A stretch of 64,000 nt of DNA from Ophioderma brevispina (lineage: Eukaryota; Echinodermata; Ophiuroidea; Amphilepidida; Ophiodermatidae). Position numbers and translations under genes: made by a program. Every line of letters begins with the position of its first letter. Position 1 is the stretch's first letter. Under the pieces are notes generated by a model, which did not search any database, was not told where the DNA came from, and saw nothing but the letters and a program-made list of their open reading frames with translations. Positions 31,548-42,545 of this stretch are shown one piece after another. The stretch spans positions 142,642 through 206,641 of the forward strand of contig JAMKCH010001667.1 in the NCBI GenBank assembly GCA_023653785.1. The letters are read 5' to 3'.

Positions 31548-32869
31548 ATCCTTCAGTTCCTCCCGGAGACATGTCAGGGTGTAGGGTTATACTACGTTTT
31601 CACTCTGTGACAAACCCAAAAGGTACATAAACAGTAGCGGTGCTTCAGACCAGATTGAGTATATATCTTATTTTGTCAGGTCATCAGTTCAAATCATGTA
31701 ATGTGAGTAAACAGGGCTTACACAAAATGTGTAGTCCTATAAGATTAATTTACTAAAATACCTAGTTATGTTAATTTCCTGGTGAGCATTTCAACACAAT
31801 GTGACCATTACGAAAAGAATACTAGTTTTGTATTGGCCACATTGGGGTCAGGATTGAATTGTAGATGCTGGTGGGATACCTTTAGTTGTAGTACACCTAC
31901 ATTTCTTGAAATTTAGAATTAAGAAAAACATGATAATGGTACTGCTACATATTTTTTCATTGTACAATGCCAATTTCATGGACCTTGTCCATTCAAAATG
32001 TTACAAGTACTATCACCGTGAGCTATAAACCACATACTCTCACATGATAATGATATATCAACCCATTTTGATACTGACATCACTTCACACTTCAGACCAG
32101 ATAGAGTATGGCAATGGAATTAGCTCTTAAATCTTATTCAACTTGCAATTATCCCAAAGTGCCTTTTCGTATTGAAAACATTGCTAAAGGGTGGGCAGTA
32201 ATGTGTATCTAAAACCAGAACTTGGCTAAATTTCAGTTTGCATTAAGTTCAGGACTGAGTTTGGCTCATGGTTAACTTTTAATGTTTCATGCAAATGAAA
32301 AATTAATTTCAAGGAAAAAAAATCTTTTAGAGGGATGTATTGATGATAAAATCAATGTCATTTCAAAAAATAAAATGGAAACCAAATTATTCAAATAGAA
32401 AATTTATTCATTAAAAAACATGTCAACCAATACCAGTTAATTTAATCACATAACACATTCATGAGGATAACATGAACATGTTAAACTGGAGAGTAAATGC
32501 CTTGTGAAATATTTTTAAGTACTCTTGTTTTGTAACTTAATTGAATTGTCAAAGTACTTGAAGGTTCACATTACATACAGCATCTTGCCTTAGCTTTGTT
32601 ATAATTTCTTCAAGTATATTACCAGCATCTTGCCTTAGCTTTGTTATTTTTTCTTCAAACCTACAGCAGACTTCTATATAAGAAACATTTTGTCATGTAA
32701 GTGCAACAAGGTTGTATGTGCAATAGCTGCCATGTGATAATCTGTGTACTGCCATGTGTTAGGATAGATCTCAATTTATCTTTCCTTGAGTCAGTGGCTC
32801 TTGAACAAATGGCAGCTGTTGCACTTGCAACCTACTTTCACTCACCTTATTGCATAACAATAGGCAGGT
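31548..32869. other. Intergenic DNA
   Basis: No gene seen. A 50-bp direct repeat occurs at 32578-32660 (CAGCATCTTGCCTTAGCTTT twice, followed each time by GTTAT..TTTCTTCAA). Confidence 0.55.
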
Positions 32870-33495
32870 CCAGGTGTCATTCGTGAGGGTGTGGGCTTCT
32901 ACTTGGAATGTGGAATTCTTTCGTTCATGGATCAATCTAACAAAAGAACTCCACATTGCACAAGTACACCATGGCATCTACAGCTACACAGTATTTAGAT
33001 GCCATGCATGCACAAGGTGTGTGCTTGTATTTGGAATGTGCAATTCTTTTGTTCATGGTTTGATCAAACAAAAGAATTCCACATTGCACAAGTACACACA
33101 TGGCACCTACACAGGAGATGATTTAGATGCCATGCATGCACAAGGTGTGTGCTTGTATTTGGAATGTGGAATTCTTTTGTTCATGGATTGATCAAACAAA
33201 AGAATTCCACATTGCACAAGTACACACATGGCACCTACACCGGAGATGATTTAGATGTCATGCATGTGCCAGGTGTGTGCTTGTACTTTGAATGTGGAAT
33301 TCTTTTGTTCATTTATCAATCAAACAAAAGAATTCCACATTGCACAAGTACACATATGACATCTACAGATATGCAGTAGGCAGATTTAGATGCCATGCAT
33401 GCACAAGGTGTGTGCTTGTATTTGGAATGTGGAATTATTTTGTTCATGGATCAATCAAAACAAAAGAATTCACATTTCTTGTACAGACACTCACA
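32870..33495. repeat. Minisatellite of about 130-bp hairpin-forming units, about 5 copies
   Basis: Each unit has GTGTGCTTGTATTTGGAATG, then TGGAATTCTTTTGTT, a short loop with ATCAATC, then AACAAAAGAATTCCA and ACATTGCACAAGTACACAC, so one arm is the reverse complement of the other. A spacer with GATTTAGATGCCATGCATGC follows. Unit starts are near 32885, 33012, 33140, 33270 and 33402. Open frames across the array are a by-product of the repetition. Confidence 0.85.
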
Positions 33496-33599
33496 TTGTG
33501 TATGGTACCTATACCTCACTTACATTTTCTGTGTCTTTATTCTCATACACAGACATTACTTTGGCCCATAACTTATAACTGAAATGTTAAGTGTCATTT

Positions 33600-35398
33600 T
33601 CAGCTTCCTAATTTGTATTATGCTATAGGTTTGATGAGAATGAAAGGAATTTACTGTAAGATGTCCCTAGTGTGCTGTGAACTGGGAAATTAGCGCCAAA
33701 TGTTGTCTTTTTCATACCATGCAATTTGTATTTATACAATATAGCCTCCAATTTCTTATACTGTTAATGCTTGTATTATGAACTATTTATATATTACTAC
33801 TGCAACTGTTTTTTAGAAAATACCTGTACAGTATTCTACGGAAAAAAAAGACCAAAAAAATCTGATTAAAAATATTGGAGGATTTATGATAAATTGGTGT
33901 TGAGTGTTTTTATTTGTATCAGTGGTGATAAGTATTCAGATATGTTGTTACTGGTTAAGTTTTTCAAATCTGAACAATTTGCCAATGGTCTAGAAATCGT
34001 CTAGACAAGATCCGGAGCAGCACCCCAGCGGAAACTTAGAGCAGAAAATATGTATAAACTTGGCCACCAGGTGCAAAATGTGTTTGTGCAATACTCTGAA
34101 CAGCTAAGAAAGATTGAAAGAGAATCTCAGCCAAAGACGGCATTTCACTTAGACCTATAGCTTTAAGCGGTTTCAATGCATTTTTAGTGCATCTTTGATC
34201 AGGGCTATTTTAACACCTGTGCAAAATTACCAAAATCGCGGTCATCTAGGGAACAAATTGTATTTTTGATGTCTCTCTTTTGGGCTTGAGATCTTGGTTG
34301 GCAGTTACTACCTCTTAATCCAAGGTTGTGCAATAATGACTTTGATTAGTTGACCACCCAAGATTGCTTGTCTCTGCCAAATCATTGTTAGTTGTGGCTT
34401 ACAAAGGCATAGGGTTGCACAACATAACAACCTTGGATTATGTGGTAGTGTGGTATTTACTTCAAAAAGAGATACTTGTAGGAATAGCTATATACTGAGG
34501 GGGAGACCCACTTCAAATCCTTTCTCCCCCCCCCCCCATCCTTCCCCCCAAATGAGATCAGGAAAAGTAATTAATGGATTTAGAAATTAACAGTATACCT
34601 ATCACCTTGCAAAATGTGTCCCCTCCCAAATTATATGCTCTCCTGCGCCCCTAATGCAAAATATACGGTTATGCCTACTGCAGGGGTTCCCAACCTGCGG
34701 CCCCGGGCCATGCGCCCGTTCGTAAGTTAAGAGCTCATATTGCGCCCGCGAGGTACTTCCAAGGAGAAAAAATAAAATGCATAAATATTTCAAATAATAG
34801 AATTTGTTTAAAAAGATGTCACTAAATATTTCAAAACATTTGCCCAATTTTAGTGTAGAAGAAATGGGTCGCTTTTTCACACATTTGTTGGAAAAATAAA
34901 CCAATTTTGTATTTTTTAATTTATACTTTGTTTTATTCATTTGGCAGGACACAGCAATAACAATACAAAGATCAGTAATGAAAAAATTATATAGAAAATA
35001 AATGAAACCTTATGAGCTGCCAGAGATTCCTGAGAAGCACAAAAACCACTGTCACCAAAGGGCAGCACTATGGATCTAAAACCAAAATTTTCAAACCAAT
35101 GTTGGAAAATTAGCCAAGTTTCCTCAAGCTGAAGCCCAAATTTTTCCAAATTTGCTAAATAAGTTGACACTTCAAGGTAAAATGGCCAACCAGGACCTCA
35201 GTGGTGCAGGGTGAGCAAAGAATCACTACACCAACCTACTCCAGTTGACAGAAACCCAACCATATTCCAGCAGTGTTCATAAAAAATGTAACAACTTCAC
35301 CATTTACTTCATGAGTACACTGTGAAAGGGGATAAGCACACAGTTGATATCCCAATATGCATCATGCACATTAGTTCCTGAAGCATAACAGCAGCTAT
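33600..35398. other. Intergenic DNA
   Basis: No gene recognised. A stretch at 34680-34760 starts CAGGGGTTCCCAACCTGCGG, which resembles the end of a hAT-type non-autonomous element, but no matching right end was found. Confidence 0.45.
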
Positions 35399-35779
35399 GA
35401 AGCCCTTCCCATAATGCACCAGTTTTGCCTTTCATTTTCTATAACGGGAAATCAGTGTAAATAAATATGACTAAATCTGTACACCAAAGTGGCAATTTAA
35501 CCCGTGGATCATGCACAGTAATACACTAATGTGGTTGATATTCAATATCTTTCCATTGGATTTTTTCATCATATCCTTTGAAGCATTCGAGCGCTAAGGA
35601 TATAAACTGTTGTATGCCTTTTAATAAGGACATCGTATACGAATATGCAATAACATTTCTTAGCGCTCGAATGCATAGCACAGGGGAAGGTATTTGGTTT
35701 TGCATGCATTTCCAATGGAGGTTCAATGCGTTGGCAGCTCCCGGTTCCATTGGCGCTGTGCATGATGGGAAGGGTTTCC
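35399..35779. mobile_element. MITE-like element with an internal palindrome
   Basis: About 380 bp with ends GAAGCCCTTCCCATAATGCA and TGCATGATGGGAAGGGTTTC, an inverted pair with few mismatches. A second inverted pair lies inside: CATTCGAGCGCTAAGG (35584) against CTTAGCGCTCGAATG (35660). Opposed 85-114-codon frames cross it but show no family features. Confidence 0.6.
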
Positions 35780-37347
35780 GAGCTGCTGTTCTGAAGCATG
35801 TTGCAAGAAATGTTAGCTGCTCACCGCACTTTTGATTGAGTGATGTGCTCAATTTATTCACGGTGTACATGCAGGATATAACAAATGGTAGCCTTCCTGA
35901 TTTTTAACCATGTTTGTTACTTTGCAAATAACATGGATATTTAACACAGTAGCCGACAACATCCCGCTGAGCTATTGTTATGAGTGTCATTGTTCAAATA
36001 AGAGTCTCTTCAACAGACTTTAGTAGGCGTCTGTGGAAATTTGATATTCGGGTTTAATTATAAGGTTTTAAAACAAAAATATGTGACCGGTTAGAAGTTT
36101 TTCTGTTGAACGGTTTTGGGTGGTATAAAAGGGACCATTTTAGACAAAAAAATTTCTACATGGTCATCAATTTTTCTTGGGAAATGCGAAGTAAATGTCC
36201 GTGTTTTGAAATGGCAGCAGTGCGTGACCTGATGTTGGTGTAATCCATGCACAGCGGGAGTTTGCTGGCTGCTGTGGATATTTAACTGTCATAAAATATT
36301 TTGATATGAAAGGAAAAGGGTCATCTTTGCTTGTTTTGGTGTTTGGAAAATATTGATTGCATCTATCTTGTCATTGTTGAAAGGTATTCATACACTCTGC
36401 GTATTTACTGCAAATCGATGAAGCTCTTAACAAAATACGCAAATGTGGCGCGAATGGATTAAGGTGCTTTTGAACGCACAGGACTTTTGTGTTAAAACAC
36501 ATTATGGACTTTCCCTTTTGAAAATATTCTCCTTCAACCACTGGACTCATCACACTTAAAGAAGCAACTTACAGCCATGTATTGTTTTAAAACAGGTTTC
36601 ATCTTTTATTATGAAACATTTGTATTTATTACAATTTGTATTTAAAAAAAGAATGTAACCAGCACCTGTAAAAAGTAAGAGATAAAAACTGCAAAAAATT
36701 GTATAAATTACACAGGATGTTCAGGTGTCCAAAAGTAGAATATTACCACAATAGTTCAGTAAGTGGTAAGTACATATGGTAAGTACATACAGGTATCACA
36801 AGTTCTAAGTTCCCCCCAACATTATTCTTAATTAATGATATAGAAACACGACTTCAACAAAATCCCAAGTACAAATGAAAGAGGATGCTCTTCTGCCCGT
36901 CTTGTGAGAAAATGATAGAAATCCAACCACGCATACCAACACAAACCTCATTTAAATGAAAAAAGTGTCAATAAAAAAAGTTGCAGGAAATAGCATTGCT
37001 CCATTGTACTGGTTTGATCATGCTTTAAAAGGTAGATTTCTATCATTTTCTTTTGGTGTCTTAAAATACCAATTATGAGTTTTAAAGTTAAAGGTGTATA
37101 ATATAAAGACCCAAGTTTTTGTGAGGCCTTTGTACTCTTTTTAAAATTGTCATTTGTCAGTTAATTTTGAGATGAAAATACAAGATGGAAGCTCTTTATG
37201 GAAGAATAGATTTGACAGAATCAAGAAATCACTAAAGGTCGGTCATACACCCCTGCACTGCATGCTGTGCAGTAAATTACCTGCAATGTTCCGAACTTTC
37301 TCGCTTGCAATCACAATTTCCCTAATAAGCAGAAGAAGCAGTAACAA
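35780..37347. other. Intergenic DNA
   Basis: AT-rich, no gene or clear element recognised. Confidence 0.5.
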
Positions 37348-37472
37348 CCTTTAGATTTCAGGTTCATGTTGCAGATGCATAAGAGACCTGCCTAACTTTC
37401 CACATCTTGCTTGCATGGAAAGTTAGGCATTGTCTCTTATGAATCTGCACCCACATAACCTAAATCTAAAGG
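37348..37472. repeat. Near-perfect palindrome of 125 bp
   Basis: Arms CCTTTAGATTT...ATAAGAGAC..GCCTAACTTTCCA and TGGAAAGTTAGGC..GTCTCTTAT...AAATCTAAAGG around a short loop near 37412. A foldback MITE or hairpin-forming element. Confidence 0.8.
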
Positions 37473-37609
37473 TCGAAAGGCACTCTATTGCAGCTGAAAA
37501 GAGCACAGGTTCATAACTTATTAATTTACACATTTATAAACATTCCTTCATTTTCTTGCAATATTACTACTCTCGGGACCCTTCATTATTTTATGGGGGG
37601 TGTTAAAAA

Positions 37610-37716
37610 TGGCATAATTACATTATACCCTTTGCACCCATTCTGTATCATGTGCTTTATTTTGTTAACAGAATAGAGCACATGGTAATGTGCAAAGGGT
37701 AAAATGTAATTGTGCC
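37610..37716. mobile_element. Palindromic MITE-like element, family C, copy 2
   Basis: About 106 bp: GGCATAATTACATTATACCC and its inverse, centred on TTTATTTTGTTAACAGAATA. It matches 22613-22718 and the split copy at 61566-62008. Confidence 0.85.
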
Positions 37717-37849
37717 AAAAATATCTTAACAAAAAATCATGTTCGCCCTTTTGTTTGCTCCATTTTCAGACTCCCTTTTCATGAAGATTTATTTTTAGTT
37801 CCCAAGACCCCATCCCACCCACCCCCTGTGGGGTATGATCTGTCCCTTA

Positions 37850-37996
37850 CCAGGGGCAGATCCAGGATTTGAAAAACGTCAAAATTACCGGGGGGCTGAA
37901 AGGCTGAACTTGCCCAAAATGGGCTAATTTTGCAAGATTTGCAGAATTACCGGGAGGCGTGAGCCCCCTCTGCCCCCTCCCTGGATCCGCGCCTGC
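37850..37996. repeat. Short G-rich element with AGGGGCAGATCCAGGAT ends
   Basis: Left end CAGGGGCAGATCCAGGAT, right end CTCCCTGGATCCGCGCCTG, with two internal ATTACCGGG-G blocks. A small inverted-repeat element of the G-rich type also seen at 42.3 and 58.4 kb. Confidence 0.6.
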
Positions 37997-38629
37997 CTTA
38001 CTGAGTTTGCTCTGAGCTGCATGACTAAACTTTAGAAAAAATTGTCACTTGCATTTTCAAATCATAAAGGTAATTAAAATTAAACAACTCAAGTGTTACC
38101 ACAAAAAAGTGTCTTCAAGACATACATACCATTTACAGTTTAGACTTGTGTAGAAAGTTTAAGGCAATAGCAGTGATCATGTGAAACATAATAAATATTT
38201 GAAATTTGCACAGAAGTAGCTTATGATGGATAGAACTGTATAATTCTCAGAAGGTATTTTTAAATGCAAAATTGACCAAAAAAGACTGAAGCAAATGACA
38301 GTACTGAAGAAATATGAATCCATTCAATTTTGTGTTGTAGAAAGTGTCTGAATACAATCTGCCATTAACATTTGACTACAATATCCAGTTCTTTACTCTT
38401 CTGGCCTTTATTATTAGCAGGAAACATGTATTTGGGATACCTATTGTTTTTTATTTATTTAAATCACTGATAGTGCCATTAAATACAAAAAGTTCAGAAA
38501 ACAGTGTATCAGCCACAGAAAACACAATTATGAATATCAGACACTCAAAGAGCTTATCATTTAAACAACAATGTACAGTTTATAAAGAAATAACAATAAA
38601 TATGAGACCAGCTCATTGGATCATAGATA

Positions 38630-38827
38630 ATAGACCGTATTCAATAGCCAGCCATGTTGGTGGACAAGATGACGCATTCCAGTACTACAATACATTCACC
38701 TGTCAATGATCCCTGTGCAATTGCTAAACATGGATCGATTGACAGCTTAATGTATTGTAGTCCTGGAATGTATGCATCTTGTCCACCAACATGTCTGGGG
38801 GTTGACGTCATATTGGATACAGTCTAT
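38630..38827. repeat. Palindromic element of about 200 bp
   Basis: Arms ATAGACCGTATTCAATA...CATGTTGGTGGACAAGATG and CATCTTGTCCACCAACATG...TATTGGATACAGTCTAT, with an inner pair CTACAATACATT..CTGTCAAT against ATTGACAG..AATGTATTGTAG. A foldback MITE. Confidence 0.8.
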
Positions 38828-40537
38828 AGGAATTGCTAACTCATCATTTACAAAAGATAACCAGCTCTTGTATTTTTCTTTCTAACTCAATGCCAAAATA
38901 GCGAATTTCACTCTGTAAAAAGTGACTACAAGGCCCACCCAAAAAAGAGTTGAATTTCAAAACCTTTTGAAAGAAATATTCTTGATAATTACACAACTGA
39001 TAAAATTTAAAATTTATTTTAAAATTATCAATTCCAGTAAATTTTCAAGAATATATGCCCCAAAAATGTTCTTGGAAAGGTGTGAAAAATTAACTTTTTT
39101 CAGAGTCGGAGTGGTTCCTTTTTTAGTTCCACTCTTTTAGAATATGAAAATAGCTCCTTTGTATTTAGAAAATTGGTCTAAGAGTTATTGAATATGCTCC
39201 TTGTTAAAAAAAAACCACCCCAGCTGTTACGCACACATAAGTGTGGCACACATAAGTCTTTCCACCTAAACCAGGCCAAAATGTTGTGATGATTTCCTGA
39301 TGGGCGTAATAATAATGGGCAACAGCGCTGTGAGCGACGGGCCCCGGCCAGGAGTTCTGGCACTTGATAAATGTCCATTATTAAGGGACTAGCCATTGTA
39401 GGCCTATAAATCCAAAGACTGAGTGGGGGATTTTTTAGATAAGGAGTATACAATTGGCACTTAAGCCCATGTCAAATAATGGTGCTTAAACATAAATATC
39501 AAATCTACAAATAAATATAGAAATAAATACACTTCCAAGGATGAAAATGATCTTCAGATTGTCCGAAGTATATAGATGATGTGACATCAATGTCCCGATC
39601 AATGTTTACAGATGCAAGTTAGCACCTGGACTACTGACATGTTAGAGGGGCAAAGAATGTGCCCATACAGTTACACATATTTTTTGCAATGGTCTGTGAG
39701 CTGATGACTGCATGCTTTTCAAGTTTGATAAATGCTGGCAGTAATGTCAGCATCTTTTGCTGAGAATTGAAGCTAAGAAGAAAAATAATATTAGTTATTT
39801 TTCCCTTTTTTACAAAATGTAAACACCCAAATTGTTTTCAAATTTGTGGATGTGATTTCAGTAAGGGTCCATTTCATTATGCCTGAATATTTTTTCATGC
39901 CATGTCCGTTTAAGGACCAGTGCTCAGAATATTGAACTCAAAGATAGATAAGGCTTTAATGGATTTTAGAGTTCATATTTAAAATTTAAAAGTAAAAAAT
40001 AACAAAAAATTGATTTAAATATTAAATCCCAACTTCAAATAACAATCTTACTATTTTCATCTTTGGAATTTGGTGGATATATCCCACTTCTGTAAACATA
40101 GGATCCAATTGAGGTTCCTGAATAATTTATCCATATAGTTTTACAAATTATTGCTTGTCATTATAACTTTTACTACATTTTTGTTTTTCGTTTTGAACAG
40201 ACTTACAATTCCCATATTTACTGACAACTTTGCTGCCATTTTGATGACAGAACTGTCATATAAAAATCAGGAGTATCATTCTGTTAAAAATGAAGACCTT
40301 TAATCTTCTCTTCTCTGGCTTTAACAGCAATATAACACTGAAAGACAATGGGCAAGATTTGTCCTTCCTTCATAATAATAAGGCAGTGAAAGACAGGTTT
40401 AAAATTATAGACATTATATAAAGTAATTTGTGTTGTAAAAACTACTGAATATACAAGTACATATTCAACAATCATAAAAATTTGAATTCAGTGGTTTTGG
40501 CTAATAGAATCAACTTTTTGTTTAAAGACGAGTCCGA
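38828..40537. other. Intergenic DNA
   Basis: No gene recognised. Short frames on both strands lack family features or splice context. Confidence 0.5.
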
Positions 40538-40800
40538 TCAGAGGACATATCAAGTCCATCCCACAATGCACCAGTTTGGGGAAATTTCACCTCAATAAGG
40601 TCATATGATCACAAAAATCCTATTCTTAAACATAAAATCTAATCTAAACACTAATTTTAGCACACAAAGTGCTAGTACTTGGATCCTTAAAATTTTGATA
40701 CTTTTATCCCAACGGTACGGACATGAGTTAGTACAGTTACAGTATAGGCACATTGCAATGCATTATGGGATTGGTTCAAAATGCCCTTTGGAGTCTGATT
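40538..40800. mobile_element. Host-type element, uninterrupted copy
   Basis: About 263 bp with CCATCCCACAATGCACC near the left end and GCATTATGGGATTGG near the right, an imperfect inverted pair. It is the insertion-free counterpart of 28411-29668, sharing AAAAATCCTATTCTTAA, AATTTTAGC.CACAAA and the 20 bases ATAGGCACATTGCAATGCAT. Confidence 0.75.
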
Positions 40801-41645
40801 AAGTAGATATGGATATATTGCATCCAACTCTTGTCGTTATTATGTTTGTATGGATCCATGTGTGGGAAAATAATGGATCCAAAAGATAGTCATGATAAAA
40901 TTGGATGATTTACCCCAATATTTATTGGTCTCGCTATGAGTTTAAAACTGCATCTCGCCCAATATTTTTGCAACTTATAGCTCGACCAATAATCCAATTT
41001 TATACAAAATTAATCAAGCATTTAAAAAAGTATTACAGTGTCCTTAAAGGGATACAAGTGTACACAAACAACAATCATTTACTAGGGGAAAGGTATTTGC
41101 ACTAAGTATAGTTATCAAACTCTAATAAATATAATTATCTATAAAATCTATACACTATACAATTTAATGAAAGTAGTAAATGCACTTTGTTTTTTAAGTT
41201 AATTTTTCAAATGTGATTTTGCAAAAATGAGTTTAACCAAAATAATTTGCAATTTTGCAATAAAATGGTGAATTCAGGAGAATGATAGGACCAGGGGGAG
41301 AATGGGATTAAGATTTAAAGTGGGTTATAAATGTTATAAATGATAAAGGATAAAGCATATTTGACATAATTTAATTCAGATACATTCTTACAGATATGAG
41401 TTTGTTTTCATGTCAAATCGGTGGAACGAGTTACATGTATAAAATTCACATTAAAAAATTAATATATTTACAACATGGTTTTCAAAAGATCAAACCTTAA
41501 CAAAATGGTCACAAATTTCATCAGTTTAGTACATTATTATTCATAAACACCAATAGGGATCCATTTTGGGATGAATTTAGCATTCTGCCACCACATCCTT
41601 CAACATGCAGTTTATTCCATTGAGGCTGCCGAATTCATTGGGTGG
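40801..41645. other. Intergenic DNA
   Basis: AT-rich. Only short frames are present, and none is convincing. Confidence 0.5.
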
Positions 41646-41759
41646 TGACACACTTTTTCTGACACACTTATGAATTCGGAAACCTTAACGGAATAAACCT
41701 GTGCTTTATTCTGTGAAGGGTTTCCGAATTCATAAGTGTGTCAGAAAAAAGAGTGTCAG
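41646..41759. repeat. Palindromic element, about 114 bp
   Basis: Arms TGACACACTTTTTCTGACAC..TTATGAATTCGGAAACC and GGTTTCCGAATTCATAA..GTGTCAGAAAAAAGAGTGTCA around CCTGTGC. A diverged piece of a similar sequence (TTTATTCCATTGAGGCTGCC) lies just upstream at 41610. The TTTATTC/GAATAAA core resembles the palindrome at 59.5 kb. Confidence 0.8.
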
Positions 41760-41905
41760 ATGGGTCTGGTAACTCTGGTTACGGAACTCCAAAAAATCAC
41801 ATAAGCTCAATTGTGACCAATTAGCAATACAGAAGTAGTTACATAACTCCCTGTACATGTAATTGGATCATGCACCTCATGGGTTGTTATGCCTTGAATT
41901 CTGTG

Positions 41906-42118
41906 TACTGTAAAAGTGGTCATTTTCGCACGTGTAATTTTTCGTGCTTCTGCAATTTTTAGCATTTTTACTTGTTTTTAAATTCACCTTTTTCAGCTAT
42001 CCTACATAGACTTATGCACAAAAGAAACATTTTCACGTGTTCTTAATTTTGCGCTTGCTCAGAAGTGCGCAAAAAGCGTGAAAATTAATGTAGCGCAAAT
42101 ATTTCCGCTTTTATAGTA
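41906..42118. mobile_element. MITE-like element with TACTGTAAAAGTGG ends
   Basis: About 213 bp starting TACTGTAAAAGTGGTCATTT and ending AAATATTTCCGCTTTTATAG TA, an inverted pair beginning and ending with TA. No coding capacity. Confidence 0.65.
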
Positions 42119-42284
42119 CTTGAGATTATTTTGACAGCAGTTAAGGAAAGGTTTGCAATCCCAGTCAACTGGTAATGACAGGAACCCCCAATATGGAATT
42201 CACTTTAAACACTGAATACTATACTTATTGTGTAAAACAAATTAAGGCCTAGCAGGATAAGCCAAGCAGTGTGGGCAACAGACC

Positions 42285-42545
42285 TCTTTTCTGGGGGGGG
42301 GGAGCCGGCAAATGGGGAGGGCAAAAGTGAAATCTGGGGGGGCATAAACGGAAATTCGGGGGCAAAAATATGAACCACTTTTGAAAATTTTCGCCAATTT
42401 GGCCCACAATCGCTGATTGGGCCCCAAAGCACTGAATTTTGCCCCAAATCTTAATTTTCTTTCGAACGGGGGGGGGGCCGGGGGGTGGCAAACTGGGGGG
42501 CAAGAAAAAAAGTTGGGGGCAAATGCCCCCCCCTGGCGCCGCCCT
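42285..42545. repeat. G-rich low-complexity element
   Basis: Blocks of GGGGG alternate with TTTTGCCCC-like words, ending TGCCCCCCCCTGGCGCCGCC. A similar sequence in the opposite sense lies at 58410-58690. Frames through it are proline- or glycine-rich by composition only. Confidence 0.6.

Noticed and set aside
33149..33582. Repeated plus-strand frames with CACIWNVEL / LVFGMWNSF-like peptides
   Set aside because: They arise from the hairpin-unit minisatellite, with no start context or conserved domain.
34680..35230. Complete hAT-type element starting CAGGGGTTCCCAACC
   Set aside because: No matching right end or target duplication could be found, so only the left-end resemblance is noted.
37020..40480. 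A gene between the palindromes at 37-40 kb
   Set aside because: Only short frames without domains, paired splice sites or codon bias were found.
42205..42503. Overlapping proline-rich minus-strand frames
   Set aside because: They come from C/G runs of a low-complexity repeat. The same pattern occurs at 58.4 kb.
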